This document shows, piece by piece, positions 50,442-58,000 of a stretch of 64,000 nt of DNA (within the stretch, counting starts at the first letter, position 1; each line of letters starts with the position of its first letter). The DNA comes from Saccharopolyspora sp. NFXS83. Its GTDB lineage: Bacteria > Actinomycetota > Actinomycetes > Mycobacteriales > Pseudonocardiaceae. The stretch spans positions 1 through 64,000 of the forward strand of contig NZ_JAPFGB010000007.1 in NCBI RefSeq assembly GCF_026241095.1, given 5' to 3'. The notes beneath the pieces were generated by a model. It did no database searches and was not told the DNA's origin. It saw only the letters and a program-made list of their open reading frames with translations. Made by a program: the position numbers and the translations under genes.

Positions 50442-51155
50442 ATGTCCGAGACCAACGCGGAACCGACCGCGCCCGGCGTTGCCGAACTCGACTCGGGAAT
50501 GTCGAAAACCCTGCACAACGGGCTGCGCATCCTCGAAGTGCTCGCCGAGCACCCGCGCGGGCTCACCCTCAACGAGATCGCCGAACGCGTCGGCGTGCAC
50601 CGCACCGTCGCGCACCGGCTGGTCCGCACCCTCGAAGCGCACCGGCTGTGCCGCCGCGACGACGTCAAGCGCATCTCGCTCGGCACCGGGCTCGTGCACC
50701 TGAGCGAGCCCGTCGAGCAGGACCTGCGCACGCTCGCCCGGCCCGTGCTGGAAGAACTCACCGAACGCACCCAGGCGACCGCGCACCTCGTGGTGCAGGA
50801 GGACGAGCAGCAGGTGCGGATGCTCATGATCGTCGAGCCGCGCCGCGCCCGGATGCACGTGTCGTTCCGCCCCGGCCAGGTCGACCCGATCGACCGCGGC
50901 TCGGCCGGCCTCGCGCTGCTGGCCGCCGCGCCCGCCCGCGAGCACGAGCGGGACGAGGTGCGCAGCACTCGCGAACGCGGATTCGCCGTGTCCTACGGGG
51001 AGATCGCGCCGTCGGTCACCGGAATCTCCGCGCTGGTCCCGGGAACCGAGCGCCCCACCAGCCTCGGCCTCTCCCTGTTCGAGGTCGACGACGAACGCGA
51101 ACTGGGCCGCGCGGTCCTCGACGCCGCCCACCGCCTGAGCACGCTGCTGCGCTGA
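50442..51155 (+). CDS. IclR-family regulator of the homogentisate-type operon
   Basis: This 237-aa regulator has an N-terminal winged helix-turn-helix at about residues 25-90 (LEVLAEHPRGLTLNEIAERV, VHRTVAHRLVRTLE). A GAF-like effector domain follows, containing ATAHLVVQEDEQQVRMLMIVEP, DRGSAGLALLAA, FAVSYGEIAPSVTGISALVPG and a late AVLDAAHRLSTLL. It is divergent from the eight-gene operon, with a palindrome in between. IclR proteins often repress or activate genes for aromatic-acid breakdown in response to the substrate. The gene ends 196 bp from the convergent amidohydrolase gene, with a repeat element in between. Confidence 0.9.
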   Translation: MSETNAEPTAPGVAELDSGMSKTLHNGLRILEVLAEHPRGLTLNEIAERVGVHRTVAHRLVRTLEAHRLCRRDDVKRISLGTGLVHLSEPVEQDLRTLARPVLEELTERTQATAHLVVQEDEQQVRMLMIVEPRRARMHVSFRPGQVDPIDRGSAGLALLAAAPAREHERDEVRSTRERGFAVSYGEIAPSVTGISALVPGTERPTSLGLSLFEVDDERELGRAVLDAAHRLSTLLR

Positions 51156-51196
51156 CCAGGGCCCGCCGCGCTGCTTCGCGCCAAGGCGAAACCGCT

Positions 51197-51316
51197 GAGC
51201 AGTGACCGCCCACGGCACCGGCGCCGAGGCGGGTTCTCAGCGGCCTTCTCGCGAGGACGGCGATTCCGCCGCGCATCGAACACCGATCCCGCAGCGAGAA
51301 GACCGGTGAGGTTGCA
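51197..51316. repeat. Dispersed intergenic inverted-repeat element, copy 2
   Basis: This inverted-orientation relative of the element at 30012-30138 shares GAGCAGTGACC, GCGGGTTCTCAGCGG, CTCGCGAGGACGGCGAT and TCCCGCAGCGAG. Its arms CTCAGCGGCCTTCTCGC (51236-51252) and GCGAGAAGACCGGTGAG (51294-51310) pair with two mismatches. Like copy 1 it lies between two convergent genes, here IclR and the amidohydrolase. Confidence 0.75.
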
Positions 51317-51351
51317 CCACCCGACCGCCCGAGCAGACCGGGAACGGCAGG

Positions 51352-52965
51352 TCAGTCCTCTTCGTCGGGATCGCGGACGTAGAGCGGCTTGCCGCGCAGC
51401 ACGGTGCGCTGGCAGCGCGGCAGCGGAGCTCCGGGGCTCAGGTCCGGCAGCGGCGGCACGCCCGCGCGCGGGTCCGTCGACCAGCGCTGCACCCGCGAAT
51501 CCGGTGCGGTCACGACCAGATCGCCCGTTTCCCACACCGCGTAGGTCGCCGGAGCGCCCGGCACCAGCGCGCCCGTCACGCCGTCGTCGAAACCGGCGGC
51601 GCGCCAGCCACCTCGGGTGTGCGCGGTGAACGCGGCTCGCGGCGAGATCCCGAAACCGTCCGTGCGGTGGTGCACCGCGGCCCGCACCGACGCCCACGGG
51701 TCCACCGGTGTGACCGGGGCGTCCGAGCCGAAGGCCAGCACGATCCCGTTCGCGGCGAGCGCCGAGAACGGGTTCAACCGGGTGCCCCGCTGCACGCCCA
51801 ACCGGCGCGCGTACATGTCCGACGCGCCGCCCCAGGCGGCGTCGAACGACGGCTGCACCGAGGCGACGACGCCGAAGGAACCGAGTTCGGCGGCCTGCTC
51901 CGCGTCGACCATCTCCAAGTGCTCCAGGCGGTGCCGCATGCTCGCCAGCGCGGGAACACCCAGCACCTTCGCCGCCCGGCGGAAACCCTCGCAGGCCTCG
52001 GCCACCCCAGCGTCGCCGATCACGTGGAAACCGGCCTGCAGACCCTGCCGGGTGCAGTCGATCAGGTGCTCGGCCACCGCTTCGGCGTCCAGGTAGAGCA
52101 CGCCCGACGTGGCCGGGTCGTCCGTGTAGGGCTCGCCCAGCGCAGCCGTGCGCGACCCCACCGCGCCGTCGATGAACAGATCGCCGCCTAGTCCGCGCAC
52201 CCCTAGCTCGCGCGCGGTCTGCAACGCGCCCAGTTCGCCCCAGTAGCCGATGACCTCCGGCACGTCGCCGCGGGCGGAGAGCTCCATCAGGTCCCGGAGG
52301 TCGTCGGCACCGGAGATGTCCGGGCCGGCGCATTCGTGCACGCTGGCCACGCCTTGCGAGGCGGCGTGGCGCAGGAACGCCAGCTGGGCCTCGCGGCGCT
52401 GCCGCAAGCTCAGGGATTCCCGGGCGGCGCTGCGCGCGTGGTGGTGCGAGACGCGGGTGAGCGGGCCGTCCGGGCTCCAGCCCTCGGTGTCCTTGGCCAG
52501 CGGTGCGCGGTCGATCAACGCGCTCGACACCAGGGCCGAGTGCACGTCGATCCGCGACAAGTAGACGGGCGCGCCACCGCAGGCGGTGTCGATCTCCGCG
52601 CGGGACGGCGGGCGGCGCTCCGGCCACCACGTCTCGTCCCAGCCGTGCCCCCACACGAGCGCACCGGGATGTTCCTCCACGTGATCGCGCAACGCGTGCA
52701 GGAACTCGGTGAGCGAAGCGCAGCCGGTCAGATCCAGGCCGTTGATCAACAACCCGGACGAGGTGGCGTGCACGTGCGCGTCGACGAACGCGGGCGCGAC
52801 GAACGCCCCGCCGAGGTCGACGATCTCTGCCTCGGGATGCAGTGCACGGCCGACCCTGTCAGAACCGACCCAGGCGATGGTGCCGTCGATGACGGCCATC
52901 GCGGTGGCGTCGGCATCGGCGGGCGAATGAATCCGGCCGCCGAGCAGCAACGTGGTCTCGGACAT
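51352..52965 (-). CDS. Amidohydrolase, YtcJ-like (amidohydrolase_3 family)
   Basis: This 537-aa metal-dependent hydrolase of the amidohydrolase superfamily has the metal motif DAHVHATSSG (H64, H66), then WGHGWDETWWPERR, GVASVHECAGPD, FHVIGDAGVAEACEGFRRAA, SMRHRLEHLEMV and the late FGSDAPVTPVDPW with the last metal Asp. The family hydrolyses cyclic amides and N-acyl amino acids. The substrate is unknown here. ATG 52965 is taken because the small N-terminal beta-sandwich starts right away (SETTLLLGGRIHS). The gene is not in the homogentisate operon but converges with its regulator. Confidence 0.9.
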   Translation of the reverse strand: MSETTLLLGGRIHSPADADATAMAVIDGTIAWVGSDRVGRALHPEAEIVDLGGAFVAPAFVDAHVHATSSGLLINGLDLTGCASLTEFLHALRDHVEEHPGALVWGHGWDETWWPERRPPSRAEIDTACGGAPVYLSRIDVHSALVSSALIDRAPLAKDTEGWSPDGPLTRVSHHHARSAARESLSLRQRREAQLAFLRHAASQGVASVHECAGPDISGADDLRDLMELSARGDVPEVIGYWGELGALQTARELGVRGLGGDLFIDGAVGSRTAALGEPYTDDPATSGVLYLDAEAVAEHLIDCTRQGLQAGFHVIGDAGVAEACEGFRRAAKVLGVPALASMRHRLEHLEMVDAEQAAELGSFGVVASVQPSFDAAWGGASDMYARRLGVQRGTRLNPFSALAANGIVLAFGSDAPVTPVDPWASVRAAVHHRTDGFGISPRAAFTAHTRGGWRAAGFDDGVTGALVPGAPATYAVWETGDLVVTAPDSRVQRWSTDPRAGVPPLPDLSPGAPLPRCQRTVLRGKPLYVRDPDEED

Positions 52966-53368
52966 GTCCTGTGTTCCCTGTCCTGGGGATCTCCCCCGGC
53001 TTCGGCTTGCTGGCGGCGCAAGGCGTGGCGACCTGTTTCACCTGGTCCCCGCCCATCGGCGGACCCCTCCACTCCGGGCCGCGCCGACCGCCTCGGTCGA
53101 CGCGGGACCGCCGGTTCCGCATGGCCGACCTGGTCCGGCCGATCAGGGCGGCACTCTTCCACCCGAACGACCCCACCCGCTCGGTCAGGAGCCGGGTCGA
53201 TCACCTTACGCGGATCACCGCGGCTGGGGTCGATCGAGGTCCGCGCCGTCCGGACTTCGCCCGTGCGCCACCGTGGCCGGCGCCTGGAGCGTCGCTCCCG
53301 ACTCCGGCCACGATCGTTCGCCGAAGCTTACCCGCAGTGCCCGCGGGATCGACGTCACGCCGTGCGGT
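52966..53368. other. 403-bp stretch without a supported gene
   Basis: This stretch lies between the start of the amidohydrolase gene and the end of fxsA. Several open frames exist because of the high GC content, but none shows a ribosome-binding site with coding-like residues. It must hold the amidohydrolase promoter. I could not identify a reliable -10 or operator. Confidence 0.4.
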
Positions 53369-53950
53369 TCACCGAGCCGAGCCGCCGTCCGGCCGCTCTG
53401 CCTGCGTCGATGCGTCCAGGGACGGGTGCTGCTTCGGGATGTCGTCCTCACTGACCGACACGACCTCGCCGTCGATGACGTCGCCGTCGTCGCGGTAGCC
53501 CGCGCCGGGCCGTCCCGCGCCGGGGAACCGGGCGCCGGGCATGCCGCCGCCCCAGCCGACGTTCGCGCCCGCGCGCATCCGCTCCTGCATCTGCTCGGCG
53601 CGGCGTTCCGCGGCGCGCCGCAGGCGGCGGCGCAGGAACGCCCTGGTCGGCGGCAGCAGGCACAGCAGGCCGAGCACGTCGCTGACGAAGCCGGGGAGCA
53701 CGACGAGCAGCCCGCCCGCGACGATCAGCACGCCGTCGGCGACCTCCCGCTCCGGTGGCCTGCGCAGCCGGGCGGCCTCGTTGAACGCTTCGAAGGCGCG
53801 GCGGCCCTCCCTGCGCAGCATCCAGCTGCCGAGGGCGGCGCCCGCGATCAGCAGGCCGATCGTGGGCAGCACACCGATGGCGCTGCCGACCAGCACGAGC
53901 ACGCTGATCTCCACGACGCCGATGGCCAGGAGCAGCAGGAGAATGGGCAA
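53369..53950 (-). CDS. fxsA: FxsA-family membrane protein
   Basis: This 193-aa protein is a member of the FxsA family, small membrane proteins named for suppressing F exclusion of phage T7 in E. coli. The N-terminal part has three or four hydrophobic helices: PILLLLLAIGVVEISVLVLVG, IGVLPTIGLLIAGAALGSWMLRREG, and VLIVAGGLLVVLPGFVSDVLGLLCLLPPTRA with the family's PGFVSD motif. A basic helix and a Gly/Pro-rich acidic tail follow. The tail is longer than in E. coli and probably unstructured. A neighbouring amidohydrolase gene is common for actinomycete fxsA. Confidence 0.92.
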   Translation of the reverse strand: MPILLLLLAIGVVEISVLVLVGSAIGVLPTIGLLIAGAALGSWMLRREGRRAFEAFNEAARLRRPPEREVADGVLIVAGGLLVVLPGFVSDVLGLLCLLPPTRAFLRRRLRRAAERRAEQMQERMRAGANVGWGGGMPGARFPGAGRPGAGYRDDGDVIDGEVVSVSEDDIPKQHPSLDASTQAERPDGGSAR

Positions 53951-54086
53951 AGCGAACCTCCGGAGGCATTTCGTCTCACTTGCTCAACGCACGGGATGCC
54001 CGATTTTCTCCCAAATCGGACGACCGATCCGCGCGGTGTTACCGGCACCACTCCGGACACCGCCCATGATCGAGTTCGGCTGCTCA

Positions 54087-54092
54087 TAGACT
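54087..54092 (+). promoter_or_regulatory. Probable -10 of a leaderless transcript for the SGNH hydrolase
   Basis: TAGACT, a common actinobacterial -10, ends eight bases before ATG 54101. There is no Shine-Dalgarno between them, so transcription probably starts at or next to the start codon. Confidence 0.5.
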
Positions 54093-54100
54093 GCTCGGCG

Positions 54101-55195
54101 ATGCGGGCGCACAAATCGAGATTCCTCGCACTGCTGGCGGTCTGCGGCGTCTTGGCGCTCGCGATCCTGGTCAGTGATCAGTACCTGCCGAGCCTGCCGC
54201 AGCAGCCGCAGCGGCTGCCCCCAGCGGTGGTCACGCTCGGCGACAGCACGCTGTCCGGCGAGGGCGGCGGGCGTTACGAAGCGGGCACGAACGGTGAGAA
54301 CGGCGACTGGTGCCACCGCTCGCCGGCCGCCGCGGTGCACCAGCTGGCGCTGCCGCCGCAGGTGACGCGCATCAACCTCGCCTGCTCCGGAGCGCAGGCG
54401 AAGCTGGTCGGTTCCGCCGACGACCCCGAGCACGCCGAGGGTTCCCAGGCTGCGCGGCTCGCGGAGCTCACCGAGCGGTTCCGGATCACCGACATCGTCG
54501 TGCAGGTCGGCGCCAACGACGACCCCGGTTTCACCGACGTCGTCAACCGCTGCGTGGAGGCGTGGGCGACCCGCGCCCCCGGGGGCTGCGCCGAGCCGAT
54601 GCGCGACGCGTGGCCGCAGCGGGTGGCGGCGATGCGCCCGAAGGTCGTCTCCGCGCTGCGCGACATCCGCTCCGTGATGGACGAGGCCGGGTACACCCCG
54701 AGCGCCTACTCGCTGGTGGTGCAGTCCTACGCCTCCCCCGTCGGCCCGGACGTCGACCCACGGCTGAACAACCTCTCCGGCTGCCCCTTCCAGCCGGGCG
54801 ACCTGCGGTGGATCCGCGACACCGGGGTTCCGCAGCTGTCCGAGGGGTTGCGCGCGGCGGCCGACGAGACCGGGGCGCGCTTCCTGGACCTCTCCCGGGC
54901 GGGCCACGGGCACGAGGCCTGCACCGCGGCCCCCACCGGCGGCACGCCCGCGGGCCAGGTGCCCGCGCCGCGCAACGACGCCGAGTGGTTCACCCGGCTC
55001 ACCGTGGATTGGGAGAGCCTGCAGGACGATTACCGCGCGCCGCACGCGATGCAGGAGTCCTTCCACGCCAACCCCGCCGGGCACGCGGCCCTCGCGGGGT
55101 GCCTCGGTGAGTTCCTCGCGGGCGACGACCAGCAGGCGGCCTGCGTCGCCGACGAGCGAGGAGAGCTCAAGCCCGTTCCCGAACAGGCACCTTGA
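54101..55195 (+). CDS. Exported SGNH/GDSL-type hydrolase
   Basis: This 364-aa secreted or membrane-anchored hydrolase has an N-terminal hydrophobic segment (FLALLAVCGVLALAILVSDQY). Block I has the catalytic serine S49 in LGDSTLSGEGG, INLACSGAQ supplies the Gly block, VGANDD is the N block, and ESFHANPAGHAAL is the His block V. At least three cysteine pairs are suggested (WCHR, LACSG, RCVEAW, GCAEP, GCPF, ACTAA, ACVAD). It resembles secreted actinomycete lipases/esterases and acetyl-xylan-type enzymes, but the substrate is unknown. The start is ATG 54101, just behind a TAGACT -10, so the mRNA is probably leaderless. Confidence 0.88.
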   Translation: MRAHKSRFLALLAVCGVLALAILVSDQYLPSLPQQPQRLPPAVVTLGDSTLSGEGGGRYEAGTNGENGDWCHRSPAAAVHQLALPPQVTRINLACSGAQAKLVGSADDPEHAEGSQAARLAELTERFRITDIVVQVGANDDPGFTDVVNRCVEAWATRAPGGCAEPMRDAWPQRVAAMRPKVVSALRDIRSVMDEAGYTPSAYSLVVQSYASPVGPDVDPRLNNLSGCPFQPGDLRWIRDTGVPQLSEGLRAAADETGARFLDLSRAGHGHEACTAAPTGGTPAGQVPAPRNDAEWFTRLTVDWESLQDDYRAPHAMQESFHANPAGHAALAGCLGEFLAGDDQQAACVADERGELKPVPEQAP

Positions 55196-55411
55196 TCCGG
55201 TCCGCTCCCCCGATCGCGCTTCGCGGTCGCGCGTGCGCGCGTCGTCATCCCCCGCGACGTGGTGGCGATCGGGCGGCGTGAGGCTCGTTCTCGTTGGCGG
55301 ACCTGGACGTTCGCCCCGAACGGCGGCTCCGCCGCGGCGGGCGGGGCTGAGCCCCCGGCTTCCGCGATGGGACGATCTCAGCGGTACCGGACCGTTCGGA
55401 GGGGAGCCGTC

Positions 55412-57694
55412 ATGGCGACAACGCCGGAGACCGCAGCGGACGGGGCCTGGGACGTTCCCGCGCTGCTGCGCTCGTTGACGATCGAGCAGAAGGTGGCGCT
55501 GCTCGACGGCGCGGACTTCTGGACGACCGAACCGCTGCGCGAGCACGACGTCCCGTCGATCATGCTCACCGACGGTCCGCACGGCCTGCGCAAGCAGCGC
55601 GCCGGTGGTGATCACCTGGGTCTCGCCGACAGCGTGCCCGCCACCTGCTTCCCCACCGCCTCGGGCCTGGCGAGCTCGTGGAACGTGGACCTGCTCGACG
55701 AGATCGGCCGCGCGCTCGGCGCCGAGTGCCGGGCCGAGGACGTCGCGGTGCTGCTGGGGCCGGGCGTGAACATGAAGCGGACCCCGCTGTGCGGGCGGAA
55801 CTTCGAGTACTTCGCGGAGGATCCGCTGCTGGCCGGGCACCTGGCGGCGGCGCTGGTGCGGGGCGTGCAGGCCCAGGGCGTGGGCACCTCGGTCAAGCAC
55901 TTCGCGGTGAACAACCAGGAGACCGAGCGGCTCACGATCTCCGCGGAGGTCGACGAGCGGACGCTGCGGGAGATCTACCTGCCCGCGTTCGAGCACGTCG
56001 TCCGCGAAGCCCGGCCGTGGACGGTGATGTGCTCCTACAACCGGATCAACGGGGTGTACGCCTCGGAGGACCGCTGGCTGCTCACCGAGCTGCTGCGCGA
56101 GGAGTGGGGGTTCGACGGGCTGGTCGTGTCCGACTGGGGCGCGGTCAACGCCCGCGACGAGAGCCTCGCGGCCGGGCTGGACCTGGAGATGCCCTCCTCG
56201 GGTGGCGCGGGAGCCGAGGTGATCTTGGAGGCCTGCCGGGCGGGAACGCTGCGCGAGCAGGACGTCGACGTCGCCGCCGGGCGGGTGCTGCGCCTGGTCG
56301 AGCGCGCCGCTTCGGCGCCGGCCGCGCCCGGTTTCGACCCGGAACACCACCACGCGCTCGCCAAGCGGGCCGCGATCGAGAGCGCGGTGCTGCTCAAGAA
56401 CGACTCCGGCGTCCTCCCGCTGCGGCCGGAGTCGACGAAGGTCGCCGTGCTCGGCGAACTCGCCCGCACGCCGCGCTACCAGGGCGCGGGCAGTTCCCAA
56501 GTGCGCCCGACGCGGCTGGACGACGCGCTGAGCGCGCTGAACGCCGCCGGGTTCGCCGAACTGCGCTTCGCCCCCGGTTACGAGGTGGAGGCCGGCGCTC
56601 CCGATCCGGACCTGGCCGCCGAAGCGGTGCGCCGGGCCGCCGACGCCGACGTCGCGGTGCTGTTCCTGGGCCTGCCCCCGTCCGCGGAATCCGAAGGCTA
56701 CGACCGGGATCACCTGTCGCTGCCCGCGAACCAGCTCCGGCTGCTGCGGGAGGTGGCGGCCGTCAACGAACACGTCGTCGTGGTGCTCGCGGGCGGTTCG
56801 GTGGTCACCGTCGACGAGTGGCAGCACCACGCCACGGCGATCCTGCAGGGCTGGCTGCCCGGCCAAGCGGGCGGCGGCGCGCTCACCGACCTGCTCACCG
56901 GCGCCGCGAACCCGTCCGGACGGCTCGCCGAGACGATCCCGGTGCGCGGCGCGCACGCCCCGGCCGTCGGCCGGTTCGCCGGGGAGCACGGGGCGGTCCG
57001 CTACGGCGAGGGCCTGCTCATCGGCTACCGCTGGTACGACGCGCACGAGCTGCCCGTGAGCCACGCGTTCGGGGAAGGCCTGTCCTACACGACGTTCGAC
57101 TACACCGAACTGGACGTGTCGGTGCTGGAGGACGGGCCGCGGCCGAGGGTCAGCGTCTCGCTCACCGTCACCAACACCGGTTCCCGCGCGGGCCAGGAGG
57201 TCGTGCAGCTCTACGTCGCCGATCCGGAGTGCTCCGTGTCCCGGCCGGAGCAGGAGCTCAAGGCGTTCGCGAAGGTCGCGCTGGAGCCCGGCGACAGCAC
57301 CCGCGTGGCGCTGGAGCTCGATCAGCGCGCGTTCGCCTACTGGCACCGGCCGCTCGGCCGCTGGGTCGTGGAGGGCGGCGAGTTCGAGCTGCGGGCCGCG
57401 TCGTCGTCCCGTTCCGTGCGGCTGTCGGCCGTGGTGGAGCTAGCGGGTGAGCGGATCCTCAGCCCGCTCGCGCCGGAATCCGAGCTGGGCGCCTGGCTGG
57501 ATCACCCGGTGGCGAGCCGCCTGCTGGGCGAGGCTCTCGCGGCGAGCCCGATGAGCGAGATGGCCGCCGATCCGCAGCACGTGCGGATGATGCGGTCGTT
57601 CCCCGCCGCGCGGCTGGCCAGGTTCCCCGGCGTGCCCATCACCCACGAGCAGTTGCGGGAGTGGGCGGAGCAGGCGAACAGCGCGCAGCGGTGA
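55412..57694 (+). CDS. GH3-family beta-glycosidase
   Basis: This 760-aa intracellular-type beta-glucosidase has no signal peptide. The GH3 N-terminal barrel runs from PALLRSLTIEQKVALLDGADFW to the nucleophile D241 in LVVSDWGAVNARDES, and includes KHFAVNNQETER. A GH3 C-terminal alpha/beta sandwich follows (LLKNDSGVLPLRPE, FLGLPPSAESEGYDRDHLSLP, GWLPGQAGGGALTDLLTG), then a fibronectin-III-like domain (VTNTGSRAGQEVVQLYVADPE, GEFELRAASSS). ATG 55412 follows GGAGGGGAGCC. The long GH3-C and FnIII layout matches bacterial enzymes for gluco- or xylo-oligosaccharides. It probably handles sugars brought in after extracellular hydrolysis. Confidence 0.93.
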   Translation: MATTPETAADGAWDVPALLRSLTIEQKVALLDGADFWTTEPLREHDVPSIMLTDGPHGLRKQRAGGDHLGLADSVPATCFPTASGLASSWNVDLLDEIGRALGAECRAEDVAVLLGPGVNMKRTPLCGRNFEYFAEDPLLAGHLAAALVRGVQAQGVGTSVKHFAVNNQETERLTISAEVDERTLREIYLPAFEHVVREARPWTVMCSYNRINGVYASEDRWLLTELLREEWGFDGLVVSDWGAVNARDESLAAGLDLEMPSSGGAGAEVILEACRAGTLREQDVDVAAGRVLRLVERAASAPAAPGFDPEHHHALAKRAAIESAVLLKNDSGVLPLRPESTKVAVLGELARTPRYQGAGSSQVRPTRLDDALSALNAAGFAELRFAPGYEVEAGAPDPDLAAEAVRRAADADVAVLFLGLPPSAESEGYDRDHLSLPANQLRLLREVAAVNEHVVVVLAGGSVVTVDEWQHHATAILQGWLPGQAGGGALTDLLTGAANPSGRLAETIPVRGAHAPAVGRFAGEHGAVRYGEGLLIGYRWYDAHELPVSHAFGEGLSYTTFDYTELDVSVLEDGPRPRVSVSLTVTNTGSRAGQEVVQLYVADPECSVSRPEQELKAFAKVALEPGDSTRVALELDQRAFAYWHRPLGRWVVEGGEFELRAASSSRSVRLSAVVELAGERILSPLAPESELGAWLDHPVASRLLGEALAASPMSEMAADPQHVRMMRSFPAARLARFPGVPITHEQLREWAEQANSAQR

Positions 57695-57756
57695 CCGGCA
57701 TCTCGCGGCGCACGCCCCGGTCGAGGCCGGTTCGGCCGGGGCGGCACACTGGGGGT

Positions 57757-57975
57757 GTGGAGACGGTGAAGAACGCACGCCCCCGGCTGGACGCCTCGTC
57801 GGTCGCCGTGTGCGCACACGTGGGCATCGGAGCGGACGACTCGGTGGCGCGGGCCGCGCGGGACCGGCTGGGCAACGCGCTCGCGAATTACCGCAGGCAC
57901 TGGTCGGCCAACTCCGAGCCGCAGGTGTTCGAGGATCGCCTCCTTCCCGGCGACGAGGCCAAGAACCCCGCCTGA
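57757..57975 (+). CDS. Small 72-aa protein of unknown function, possibly leaderless
   Basis: GTG 57757 starts a 72-residue frame reading PRLDASSVAVCAHVGIGADD, then RLGNALANYRRHWSANSEP and a terminal RLLPGDEAKNPA. Its helical middle and codon use look gene-like, but no family is recognised. There is no Shine-Dalgarno. CACACT about seven bases before the GTG resembles a -10 of leaderless actinobacterial transcripts. It sits between the GH3 gene and the convergent multicopper oxidase gene. A spurious frame is possible. Confidence 0.4.
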   Translation: METVKNARPRLDASSVAVCAHVGIGADDSVARAARDRLGNALANYRRHWSANSEPQVFEDRLLPGDEAKNPA

Positions 57976-58000
57976 CCTCCCGTTCCCGGGCGTTCCCTGG

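Noticed and set aside
52952-54100. N-terminal extension of the SGNH hydrolase to 52952
   Set aside because: The frame is open but antisense to fxsA. The hydrophobic start behind TAGACT at ATG 54101 is a far better N-terminus.
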